Source: Archivesica marissinica
Taxonomy: Eukaryota; Mollusca; Bivalvia; Venerida; Vesicomyidae
Assembly (NCBI GenBank): GCA_014843695.1
Contig: CM026403.1
Coordinates: 49,970,334 to 50,034,333 of the forward strand
DNA length: 64,000 nucleotides
Direction of reading: 5' to 3'
The notes under the pieces are model-generated. The model was not told the DNA's origin. It saw only the letters and a list, made by a program, of their open reading frames with translations, and did not search any database. The position numbers and the translations under genes are program-made. Position 1 is the first letter of the stretch. Every line of letters starts with the position of its first letter. This document shows positions 32,218-42,736 of the stretch, in pieces.

Positions 32218-32997
32218 GTTAATTGATATGGTACGCCGCACAGACGTACGTATATGATGATGAAGTATCATGCATTAAGCATGTTTAGAGAATTACATAT
32301 CTTCAGTGTTCTCTTCCTTGTACCATGATTGGCGTAAATCTATGTATGTCAGAAATGTCATTTGCTTTCTTACTCTTCATGTGTAACTTTAATATAATGT
32401 CAGATTTATTAATCCGATGTTTGTAATTATTGTGTCAGCAATAATTTATGAAGTCAGGCAATTGTTAAAATAGCTCAGATAACAATATAGATGCGAGAGT
32501 TAATATAAATAAATATGAATCCTCTTATACACAGGTATGAACAAGCTTGGCCGAGTTGTCGCCCACAGTCTGACCTAGTTTAGATTAAAATACTTAGAGG
32601 AGCGCACTAAATTTTAAAAAGAACTTAGGCGCCGTGTTTCTTCTAAGAAATAAGTTTGTAATATGCGTGTAGGAACATAATGAATGTACTTTGTCTTATG
32701 AAAATACTATCAATATGTCACTATAATAGAACACACAATAAAATTAAACAACAAATTGAATCGAATAAATTGAATTTAGGCAAATGAAGGACAGAATCGT
32801 TCTGCAATCATTAGCTGAATCACTCAACAGTTTATAAAATGAAATCACAAATCGAAATACAATTTCAAATGGCGTTAAAATGTGTTATGCCTTTTATTTG
32901 CATGTAGTTAATTAAAGATTTTTAGTAATAACCACTTTATGCAAGAACGATGACGTCACCAAAATGGTGGCCATTTTCTAAATTATCTAATATCTTA
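32218..32997. other. No gene seen
   Basis: AT-rich. gatgacgtcaccaaaatggt at 32950 resembles promoter motifs, but no coding exon is nearby. Confidence 0.35.
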
Positions 32998-33178
32998 TAC
33001 AGTCAAACCTGTGTTAGTGGTCACCTCTATTAAGCAGCCAACCTGTATTAAGCAGTCAGTTTCCAGATTCTCAATATGTTGTGTTATTATACATTTGACC
33101 TCTATTAAGCAACCACCTGTGTTAAGCAGCCACTTTCTGTGACTCACCTGGTGGCTGCTTAACACATGTTTGACTGTA
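32998..33178. mobile_element. MITE I, intact 181-bp copy
   Basis: TA at both ends, then inverted ends CAGTCAAACCTGTGTTAG and ...ACATGTTTGACTG with inner gtggtcacctctattaagca repeats. TA targets suggest a Tc1/mariner-type or ISL2EU-type mobiliser. Confidence 0.9.
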
Positions 33179-33796
33179 TATTCAACTATTCGTATATATT
33201 TATTGACCTATTTTCATAATTCTTTCAGCTGTGTTCATGTCAGTATCTTGCCACTATCCATTTGAAAGCGAATGTTTCAGAATAGTACCTTAAAAATAAA
33301 GGATACTATATTTAGTTGTTTAAACTTGTCAAGGGTACATACTCCGTTTCGAATATTTTCAAATGCTGTGCGTTACGTTAGTATAGCTCAGAACGTATGT
33401 CTTAACAATAGTTGGCACAAAATTGTGTGTGCGAATTATTGGTGCATATAAAGATGATCACATGACTGTGAGTACGTGCTTTGCTCGCCCATATGGTTTA
33501 CCGGCGGCGAGGGTAAATAAATGGAATCATCATCGAGTACGTGCTTGGTCATGTGATATGTTTCGATTGATCGTCAGTTCTGCGCTAGGCTTAGATCGTT
33601 TCGCAAGCAATTTCACTATTCAAATTCGAATTGGTTCGGGAATGAGATCTATGAACGGGGTTCCATATTGATTTAAATGTTAAAATCGAATTTAATTTAG
33701 GTTCGTTATCGTTATGAGTATCATGCAATATATCTTAAAACCGAGTACGAATATGTTATCGTTTGGAAACTATTATTTTATTCTACAAACAATCAA
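33179..33796. other. No gene seen
   Basis: An 82-codon frame (33423-33671) has no recognisable features. It contains a SINE C-like end (cgcccatatggtttaccggc). Confidence 0.35.
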
Positions 33797-34120
33797 AGAT
33801 ATGTTGTTAGTAAATATACGAAATTTCCCTGAGGTACATTGGATACAGTTTTCCATTGTTAGTAAAATATATGAAACATCCCTGAGGTACATTGGTTACA
33901 GTTTTCCATTGTTCGTAAAATATATGAAACATCCCTGAAGTACATTGGTTACAGTTTTCCATTGTTCGTAAAATATATGAAACATCCCAGAGGTACATTG
34001 GATACAGTTTTCCATTGTTATTAAAATATATGAAACATCCCTGAGGTACATTGGATACAGTGTTCCATTGTTAGTAAAATATATGAAACATCCCTGAGGT
34101 ACATTGGATACAGTTTTCCA
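33797..34120. repeat. 53-bp minisatellite, about 6 copies
   Basis: ttttccattgttagtaaaat + atatgaaacatccctgaggt + acattggatacag, recurring at 33849, 33902, 33955, 34008, 34061 and 34114. Confidence 0.95.
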
Positions 34121-34567
34121 GAGGTTTTTTTTACATTATTATTAATGATTGTTTACCTCTGGATTTTACCCTGGTCCCGTGTATCTCGGTCTGCGCTAAT
34201 GCTATGTTTCATGTATTCGACTATATGTACGTATTACAGTCAAAGAGATTTTGTTTTGTTTGTAATTAACCTCGTCATTACAGTGAATAAACGATCGCAA
34301 GCCTTGCCCATTGCTAACAGAGTTTGAGTTTTGTATGTGGCTTAGTTAAGACGTGACATATTTGCCCGACCCTCATAATTAGGACGACACATTATTAACA
34401 ACCGAGCTACGAAGTTACAACAGTTAGAGCAAGCTGCACACTGATGATCGTGACAGCGAATATTCTGCGAAATATCTTTTTCCAGTTTTAATTTCACTGA
34501 ACAAATAATAATTTCCGATCGATTTGCATTGCATGCATTTCACCGGTAATGAGTGATTGATTATTCC
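34121..34567. other. No gene seen
   Basis: Short frames only. Confidence 0.3.
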
Positions 34568-34697
34568 ATCTTACGGAGGGACGTAACGAATTAATATGTT
34601 TATAAGCACGTTTACTCAACAATTTCACGCACATCTTACGGAGGGACGTAACGAATTAATGTGTTTATAAGCACGTTTACTCAACAATTTCACGCAC
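34568..34697. repeat. Tandem duplication, 64 bp x2
   Basis: catcttacggagggacgtaa at 34568 and 34632. The copies are nearly identical. Confidence 0.9.
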
Positions 34698-34802
34698 ACA
34701 TAAAGCAACCGTCATTATTCCAATAACATAACTTATTTAATGCGTTTTCTTTGCTCCTGTGACATTACATGTGCTTAACCCCGTGTTGTATTTTTTTTAT
34801 GC

Positions 34803-34925
34803 GTTTACATACGGATCTGTTGTCCAGATGTTAACACACTGGACTGGTAATCCGGCAGGTTCGATCCCACGTCTGACCCTAATAAAATGAACAGTTTTTT
34901 TCAAATGGGACGTTAAACGAGAAAC
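34803..34925 (+). mobile_element. SINE C 5' part
   Basis: acggatctgttgtccagatg, aacacactggactggtaatc, B box gcaggttcgatccca, body to gatgggacgttaaac-like. 3' half absent. Confidence 0.85.
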
Positions 34926-34998
34926 TGTAAAGTTTAAGTCTTAATAAAGAAGTCTTCATTTTCATATACAGTAGTGTACATGTACATTGTATATATGT

Positions 34999-35560
34999 AT
35001 AATAATAATAATAATAATAATAATAAAGACTTTAACGAGAGAACTCATTTGAACAATTAAGTCAATCTACCATGAGGCCCTCAACAAATTAAAACATGAA
35101 ATAAGTAAAATAACATAATGAAACATGCAAACAGTAACCAGTACAACTTTCATAGGAAATAAGATATAAGCTGCAAGAATTAATACTTATATTCATGTAT
35201 AATTGTAAATTATCAGTTTATTAGGTTATTGGTCTGTTCTTTGCACCACTTGATCTATAAAGCTTTGAAGTGTGGAATAGAATGTGCTGTTTTGATGTGA
35301 CAAGGGAGGGAATGCCACCAGTGTGATCCTGAACGATTTTCTAAAAACTTCAGTAGTTGGCTTAGGAGGGTAAAGTTAGAGATTGGCGGATGATCGCAAG
35401 TTTTGAGTTCGAACATCGGAAGTAAATCTGAATGACTCTTGCAGATAGACAGGTGCTATGCCATTGGGTGTTTTAAACATTAAGACTGCTTTTTGAAAGC
35501 TAAGAATGTATGATTTTAATGATGCACGTAATGACATGTTATGATAATAGAGAGGTTGAT
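34999..35560 (-). mobile_element. LINE carboxyl-end fragment with (ATT)n tail
   Basis: Minus-strand translation near 35560-35380 gives SLKSYILSFQKAVLMFKT, NGIAPVYLQE and RTQNLRSS, then after a stop FYSTLQSFIDQ: the usual end of a Jockey/CR1/L2-type LINE. Its 3' side ends in an (ATT)n run (plus-strand aat repeat 34999-35026). Confidence 0.65.
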
Positions 35561-35723
35561 ATTACGCACGTGCCATGGACACCCCCCCCCCCACACACAA
35601 CCACATATGGGATACCAAACTCTATGAGATTTGTATTTATTACAGAACATTTCTGACACGGTGAGGAGAATATTTACTGACGGTAGTATATGTTATACCG
35701 CTTTTCATCAAAGTTCTTTTGAC

Positions 35724-36224
35724 TCCAATAACAAACAAACGTCAATCCAGGAGCATGGATGACAGTTATATGAAAGTGTGTATTCAAAGCGACAATACAT
35801 CAGTGAAAATGCATATGTCTACAGAATGTAATTTCCTATTATATGGTATATCCCCCCCCCAATATTTGCCTCACAAATGAGTATTTCAACTAATAAACAA
35901 ACGTCGTATACGCGGTTTGTTGACATAACAAAATAATGTAAATAGTGTCGACATTCATGCGGAATACAACGCGTGTATCTTGAATAACTCGATTTATGGT
36001 ACATATTTACCGCTATATTATCACATTTATTTGTAGACTACTCTTAGTTGAATTATCTATAGACGACGGTATCATACGTTAAGTATTGACTCCAATAACA
36101 AACAAACGTCAATCCAGGAGCATGGATGACAGTTATATGAAAGTTTGTAGATCACAAAAGCACTGTTTCAATGTTAGGGTTCGAATGTATTCAGATGAAT
36201 TTGTAGTAGCAATGCATGTATACG
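35724..36224. repeat. Segmental duplicate, copy 1
   Basis: 35788-36224 matches 37455-37930 (tgtaatttcctattatatgg, aaacaaacgtcgtatacgcg, gtttgttgacataacaaaat). In addition gactccaataacaaacaaac ... gatgacagttatatgaaagt occurs twice within it, at 35724 and 36088. Confidence 0.88.
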
Positions 36225-36751
36225 TTAACAAATGCTATTTTTTTTTTTTACTTTTTGTGATGTAATGTCGCTTTAAATATAAGTATACCTAGCTAACGTT
36301 TTAACAGTTAACATGTTTTCCGATACTATTTCTTCTAACGTAACTGGCACGTTCGATCATTTAGTGGTATTTTCTGTGGTTTATGCCAGACATAGGACTT
36401 TAAATATCCAGACTGCTAGATTCCAAGGTCTAAATGATTGGCTGGCACTCTTACTCCTGTATATGCTATTCCAATTATTTTAATATTAGTAATATCTAAA
36501 TATGGTTGATTTTCTAAACAAGAAAACAATATGTATGTGCGTGCTCTAGTGGAGTCTTCTATCTGTCTATTCCAACGTTGTAGAAAAATTGTCATAAAAT
36601 GATTAGCTTTGTTTGAATATTCCTAGAAAACGGATATTTTTTATCACCAACAACTTGAAATAACCAAGCATGGTAAAATATAATATATATATATAATGTC
36701 AATGTGGTGGAGTAACTAACTACGTGCATTAAAGACAAGATCGTGTTTAAA
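36225..36751. other. No gene seen
   Basis: AT-rich spacer. Confidence 0.3.
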
Positions 36752-37170
36752 GGGCATATCTAAACAAGGATGTTATGCAATTATAGTAGGGCATATCTTA
36801 AAGGATGTTATGCAATTGTAGTAGGGCACATCTTAAAGGATGTTATGCACTTGTAGTAGGGCACATCTTAAAAGATGTTATGCAATTATAGTAGGGCATA
36901 TCTTAAAGGTTGTTATGCAATTATAGTAGGGCATATCTTAAAGGATGTTATGCAATTATAGTAGGGCATATCTTAAAGGATTGTTATGCAATTATAGTAG
37001 GGCATATCTTAAAGGATGTTATGCAATTATAGTAGGGCATATCTTAAAGGATGTTATGCAATTATAGTAGGGCATATCTTAAAGGATTGTTATGCAATTA
37101 TAGTAGGGCATATCTTAAAGGATTGTTATGCAATTATAGTAGGGCATATCTTAAAGGATGTTATGCAGTT
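36752..37170. repeat. 35-36-bp minisatellite, about 12 copies
   Basis: Unit ggatgttatgcaattatagt + agggcatatcttaaa, with single-base length variants (ggttg, ggattg). Confidence 0.95.
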
Positions 37171-37250
37171 GTATTCATTAAAAGCAAGTGTGTATTACAT
37201 TAGGGTTTCAGCCAAGAAATCACAGCCAAGAAATCTTTAGTTTCAACTAA

Positions 37251-37448
37251 TTTATTTTAGCTCGATTGCGAAACAAGTTCTTACAACTTATATTAATCAC
37301 TCTCGTGACCTTCCTTCCCGATTGAATCCATCACCACGAGGGAGAGAGAAGAGACAATGTTGAATTTAAATTACTTGCCTAAGGGCTCAATCGTAGCGGC
37401 TCCAGCGGGGCTCGAACTCCGGACATTTCGCACCTGGAGCGAACGCCG
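37251..37448 (-). mobile_element. SINE B copy
   Basis: Reverse: tagctcgattgcgaaacaag ... caccacgagggagagagaag ... gctcgaactccggacatttc. The head is cut where the segmental duplicate begins. Confidence 0.88.
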
Positions 37449-37454
37449 ACGAAT

Positions 37455-37930
37455 GTTTAGAGCGACACTACATCGGTGAAAACGCAAATGTCTGCAGATT
37501 GTAATTTGCTATTATATGGTATAATTTGTTTCCAAATATTTGTCTCAAAAACTGAGTATTTCAACAAATAAACAAACGTCGTGTACGCGGTTTGTTGACA
37601 TAACAAAATAATGTAAATATGGTCGACATTCATGAGTTATACAAAGTGTTTATCCTGAATAACACGAGTTATGCTACATAATTACCGTGATATCTCACAT
37701 GTGTGCCTATACATTTATTTGTGGACTAATCTTAATTAAATTATCTCTAAACGAAAGTATCGCGTGTTTAGTATTGACTTCAATGATAACCAACGTCAAT
37801 TCAGGAGCCTGAATGACCGTTATATGACACGTTTGAAAGTTTGTATACCACAAAAGTACTGTTAATTTGATTCAATGTTAGTGTTCATTGTATTCAGAAG
37901 AATTTGTAGTAGCAATGTATTTATACGTGA
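37455..37930. repeat. Segmental duplicate, copy 2
   Basis: Second copy of 35788-36224, about 80-85% alike by eye. Ends ttgtagtagcaatgtattta at 37923. Confidence 0.88.
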
Positions 37931-37989
37931 TTTGCTTTTCGCTTTAATGAACTTGGAAAAATATATAATGATGATATATAATATTGACT

Positions 37990-38150
37990 AGGATAGTGCT
38001 GCTTTCGTTCGGCTCTCAAGTCATATGGCGACTCGCCAGCTGTTATTGGTGGAGGAAGATCTCTGGAGAGCCGTACTTCCGGCACGGACAGGCACCCAGG
38101 TAGAACCACCGACCATATGCAAATCAGCTGGATAGTCTGGATAGACAACA
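37990..38150 (-). mobile_element. SINE E 3' part
   Basis: gtcatatggcgactcgccag ... ggaggaagatctctgg ... caggcacccaggtagaacca ... cagctggatag, reverse orientation. Confidence 0.75.
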
Positions 38151-38339
38151 GCATTTAACAATACATGAACACATTAATTATCTTGCATGCTAAGAACTAT
38201 GTAAATATCGCTAATAATGACACTACAATTATTTAAAATACTTATATTTTAGATTATGACAGGGAAAAGGAAACCAGAACCACCTCTGATCAAATCAGGG
38301 ACGGGTTAGCCGTTTTTACATGGTTCACGAACATGACTG

Positions 38340-38411
38340 AGGTCTCGAGAGTGATTAATATAACTTGTAAGAACTTGTTTCGCAATCGAGCTAAAATAAA
38401 TTTGTATTAAC
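38340..38411 (+). mobile_element. SINE B tail fragment
   Basis: ggtctcgagagtgattaata ... tttcgcaatcgagctaaaat ... tttgtatt. Confidence 0.82.
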
Positions 38412-38764
38412 TAGCAATACAAACCACGATTATTTACAACGATGACAACAGCAAGTTGTGAACTCTGTGTTCTCAGAATATTCCACTAACAATAGAGTAT
38501 TGATGCACGGCATAAAAATCACGTTGTTTATTTCAAAATTCTTAGAATTATTAGCGAAAATTGACATTACAAATTAGTGACAATTTACTGAACAATGTTA
38601 TACAATATTTGCTCACATTTATCCAAGAAATGAGGATGATCTTCTAAGATACGATGCGTTTGTATATATAGTTACAATTACCAAGAATCTTTGAAATAAA
38701 TGATCCCGTATGACCTTTATTGCTCATATTAAAAAGCACATACATGTACTTAGTTTATACACAT
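38412..38764. other. No gene seen
   Basis: Short frames only. Confidence 0.3.
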
Positions 38765-38818
38765 GTATTTTAGCTCGATTGCGAAACAAGTTCTTACAAC
38801 TTATATTAATCACTCTCG
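38765..38818 (-). mobile_element. SINE B tail fragment
   Basis: tattttagctcgattgcgaa ... cttatattaatcactctcga. Confidence 0.82.
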
Positions 38819-38904
38819 ACCACAGACCAAGACAACCAAGTCACATTATAATACTAGTAATCCATGTCTGTATGATAATTGTCTTACACAATTTGCATGT
38901 ACAT

Positions 38905-39092
38905 ATTCGAGTCAGGTGCGAAAGGCCCCGAGTTCGAGCCCAGCTGTAGCCGTTACGATCGTTCTCTTATAGGCAAGCATTTAAATTCCACATTGTCTCT
39001 TCTCTCTCCTTCGTGGCAATGGATTCAGAGAGTGATTAATATAAGTTGTAAGAACTTGTTTCGCATTCGAGCTAAAAATAAATGTGTATAAA
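38905..39092 (+). mobile_element. SINE B, head-truncated
   Basis: gagtcaggtgcgaaaggccc, gagttcgagcccagctgtag ... cattcgagctaaaaataaat. Confidence 0.85.
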
Positions 39093-39105
39093 CTAATTAA
39101 GGAAT

Positions 39106-39487
39106 GAATCGCGGGTTAATAGTGTCTATCGGGGTATGAACTACAGTGGGCGTGGTTAAAGTGTGTGGCATCCATGTTAACATTTGTGAAAGTCGTGATA
39201 GCGCAGTGGATGCGCGTTCGCTTCAGGTGCGAACGGTTCGGAATTCGAGCCCCGCTGGAGCCGTTACGATTGTGCCCTTAGGCAAGGCATTTAAATTTCA
39301 CATGCCTCTTCTCTCTCCTTCGTGTCGATGGATTCCATCAGGAATGAGGTCTCGAGAGTGATTAATATAAGTTGAAAGAACTAGTTTCGCAATCGAGCTA
39401 AAATAAATTTGTATAAACTATGTTAACATTAAGCACACCCAATGTAGTTCATACCCCCGATGGAAACTATTAACCCGCGTTTCATTA
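39106..39487. mobile_element. MITE L, foldback element split by SINE B
   Basis: The left arm (aatgaatcgcgggttaatag ... tatgaactacagtgggcgtg, 39106-39155) pairs with the right arm (cacacccaatgtagttcata ... ttaacccgcgtttcatt, 39434-39487). SINE B sits in the loop. Without the SINE it is about 135 bp. Confidence 0.85.
39185..39419 (+). mobile_element. SINE B, full-length with 11-bp target duplication
   Basis: Head agtcgtgatagcgcagtgga to tttgtataaact. Flanked by atgttaacatt at 39174-39184 and 39420-39430. Confidence 0.94.
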
Positions 39488-40015
39488 CTTATATTTACAT
39501 TAATTATTCTTTTCAATAACACAGCCGAAATATAGAAAACTGCATTTAAAATGTTTTAGTCCATATTTGCAACTTACCCTGTCCCGGAACAGGTAAATAA
39601 ATCATACTTGGAACAGCGTAATCTGTAAGACACGCCTTTTCTGGCGATGAACGCGCCTAATAATGCGAATGCGCATGCCCGTACCTTCGAGTGCGCATGT
39701 CAGCTGCATATCATTAGTTGGGAAGCCTCATACGAAATTGTATAATATCCGGGCACATGTTCATCGAAGGAAAATGCAATAGTGATGTAAATATCATAGC
39801 TTGAACTATTTGAAAAATGAATCGATGCACATTGAAATAACTAAATGGAAGATAGGGGTTATATACATCAAGGCTACGCGGAAAGAGATAATCAATGTTT
39901 TACTTTTCCATGTCAAGATAATGAAACGTATAATTATATATAATGCTTGAATATATTTGCAAATGAGTTATATTTTCATTTTTCCATTCGAAGAAAATAA
40001 CTCATATTGGGATTT
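39488..40015. other. No gene seen
   Basis: Nothing recognised. Confidence 0.3.
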
Positions 40016-40126
40016 TAACTTCTATGATCAGAAGCTCAATACGGCCTAATTAATAGTCTCGGTGTTAAAATATATTTATTTGACTGACCAGGCAAAATAT
40101 ATCGACGCCTGTTCCCAGGCTAATTG
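40016..40126 (+). mobile_element. MITE H right part, copy 3
   Basis: ttaacttctatgatcagaag, ggtgttaaaatatatttatt, ending ctgttcccaggcta. It has the same internal deletion as copy 4; the left terminus is missing. Confidence 0.8.
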
Positions 40127-40172
40127 GGACTATAAAGTATATCAATATATACTTCTAATGAAAAACTAAAAC

Positions 40173-41736
40173 TACAGACAAACCTGTGTTAGTAGTCACC
40201 TCTATATAGCAGCAAACCTGTGTTAGTAGTCACCTCTATATAGCAGCAAACATGTGTTAGTAGTCACCTCTATATAGCAGCAAACCTGTGTTAGTAGTCA
40301 CCTCTATATAGCAACAAACCTGTGTTAGTAGTCACCTCTATATAGCAACAAACCTGTGTTAGTAGTCACCTCTATATAGCAGCAAACCTGTGTTAGTAGT
40401 CACCTCTATATAGCAACAAACCTGTGTTAGTAGTCACCTCTATATAGCAGCAAACCTGTGTTAGTAGTCACCTCTATATAGCAACAAACCTGTGTTAGTA
40501 GTCACCTCTATATAGCAACAAACCTGTGTTAGTAGTCACCTCTATATAGCAACAAACCTGTGTTAGTAGTCACCTCTATATAGCAGCAAACCTGTGTTAG
40601 TAGTCACCTCTATATAGCAACAAACCTGTGTTAGTAGTCACCGCTATATAGCAACAAACCTGTGTTAGTAGTCACCTCTATATAGCAGCAAACCTGTGTT
40701 AGTAGTCACCTCTATATAGCAGCAAACATGTGTTAGTAGTCACCTCTATATAGCAACAAACCTGTGTTAGTAGTCACCTCTATATAGCAGCAAACCTGTG
40801 TTAGTAGTCACCTCTATATAGCAACAAACCTGTGTTAGTAGTCACCTCTATATAGCAGCAAACCTGTGTTAGTAGTCACCTCTATATAGCAGCAAACCTG
40901 TGTTAGTAGTCACCTCTATATAGCAACAAACCTGTGTTAGTAGTCACCTCTATATAGCAGCAAACCTGTGTTAGTAGTCACCTCTATATAGCAACAAACC
41001 TGTGTTAGTAGTCACCGCTATATAGCAACAAACCTGTGTTAGTAGTCACCTCTATATAGCAACAAACCTGTGTTAGTAGTCACCTCTATATAGCAACAAA
41101 CCTGTGTTAGTAGTCACCTCTATATAGCAGCAAACCTGTGTTAGTAGTCACCTCTATATAGCAACAAACCTGTGTTAGTAGTCACCTCTATATAGCAACA
41201 AACCTGTGTTAGTAGTCACCTCTATATAGCAACAAACCTGTGTTAGTAGTCACCTCTATATAGCAACAAACCTGTGTTAGTAGTCACCTCTATATAGCAG
41301 CAAACCTGTGTTAGTAGTCACCTCTATATAGCAACAAACTGTGTTAGTAGTCACCTCTATATAGCAACAAACCTGTGTTAGTAGTCACCTCTATATAGCA
41401 ACAAACCTGTGTTAGTAGTCACCTCTATATAGCAGCAAACCTGTGTTAGTAGTCACCTCTATATAGCAACAAACCTGTGTTAGTAGTCACCGCTATATAG
41501 CAACAAACCTGTGTTAGTAGTCACCTCTATATAGCAGCAAACATGTGTTAGTAGTCACCTCTATATAGCAGCAAACCTGTGTTAGTAGTCACCTCTATAT
41601 AGCAACAAACCTGTGTTAGTAGTCACCTCTATATAGCAGCAAACCTGTGTTAGTAGTCACCTCTATATAGCAGCAAACCTGTGTTAGTAGTCACCTCTAT
41701 ATAGCAGCAAACCTGTGTTAGTAGTCACCTCTATAT
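40173..41736. repeat. 34-bp satellite derived from MITE I terminus, at least 46 copies
   Basis: Unit caaacctgtgttagtagtca + cctctatatagcag. Very homogeneous, with A/G at the gcaRc position. The array starts TACAGACAAACCTGTGTTAG, i.e. a MITE I end with its TA, and runs into the gap. Confidence 0.97.
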
Positions 41737-42736
41737 NNNNNNNNNNNNNNNNNNNNNNNNNNNNNNNNNNNNNNNNNNNNNNNNNNNNNNNNNNNNNNNN
41801 NNNNNNNNNNNNNNNNNNNNNNNNNNNNNNNNNNNNNNNNNNNNNNNNNNNNNNNNNNNNNNNNNNNNNNNNNNNNNNNNNNNNNNNNNNNNNNNNNNNN
41901 NNNNNNNNNNNNNNNNNNNNNNNNNNNNNNNNNNNNNNNNNNNNNNNNNNNNNNNNNNNNNNNNNNNNNNNNNNNNNNNNNNNNNNNNNNNNNNNNNNNN
42001 NNNNNNNNNNNNNNNNNNNNNNNNNNNNNNNNNNNNNNNNNNNNNNNNNNNNNNNNNNNNNNNNNNNNNNNNNNNNNNNNNNNNNNNNNNNNNNNNNNNN
42101 NNNNNNNNNNNNNNNNNNNNNNNNNNNNNNNNNNNNNNNNNNNNNNNNNNNNNNNNNNNNNNNNNNNNNNNNNNNNNNNNNNNNNNNNNNNNNNNNNNNN
42201 NNNNNNNNNNNNNNNNNNNNNNNNNNNNNNNNNNNNNNNNNNNNNNNNNNNNNNNNNNNNNNNNNNNNNNNNNNNNNNNNNNNNNNNNNNNNNNNNNNNN
42301 NNNNNNNNNNNNNNNNNNNNNNNNNNNNNNNNNNNNNNNNNNNNNNNNNNNNNNNNNNNNNNNNNNNNNNNNNNNNNNNNNNNNNNNNNNNNNNNNNNNN
42401 NNNNNNNNNNNNNNNNNNNNNNNNNNNNNNNNNNNNNNNNNNNNNNNNNNNNNNNNNNNNNNNNNNNNNNNNNNNNNNNNNNNNNNNNNNNNNNNNNNNN
42501 NNNNNNNNNNNNNNNNNNNNNNNNNNNNNNNNNNNNNNNNNNNNNNNNNNNNNNNNNNNNNNNNNNNNNNNNNNNNNNNNNNNNNNNNNNNNNNNNNNNN
42601 NNNNNNNNNNNNNNNNNNNNNNNNNNNNNNNNNNNNNNNNNNNNNNNNNNNNNNNNNNNNNNNNNNNNNNNNNNNNNNNNNNNNNNNNNNNNNNNNNNNN
42701 NNNNNNNNNNNNNNNNNNNNNNNNNNNNNNNNNNNN
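41737..42736. other. Assembly gap (1,000 N)
   Basis: Exactly 1,000 N, so the size is a placeholder. Confidence 0.99.

Noticed and set aside
33423..33671. 82-residue frame
   Set aside because: No homology, composition or splice support; overlaps SINE-like sequence.
40173..41736. CRISPR-like direct repeats
   Set aside because: No unique spacers; contiguous satellite units in a eukaryotic genome.
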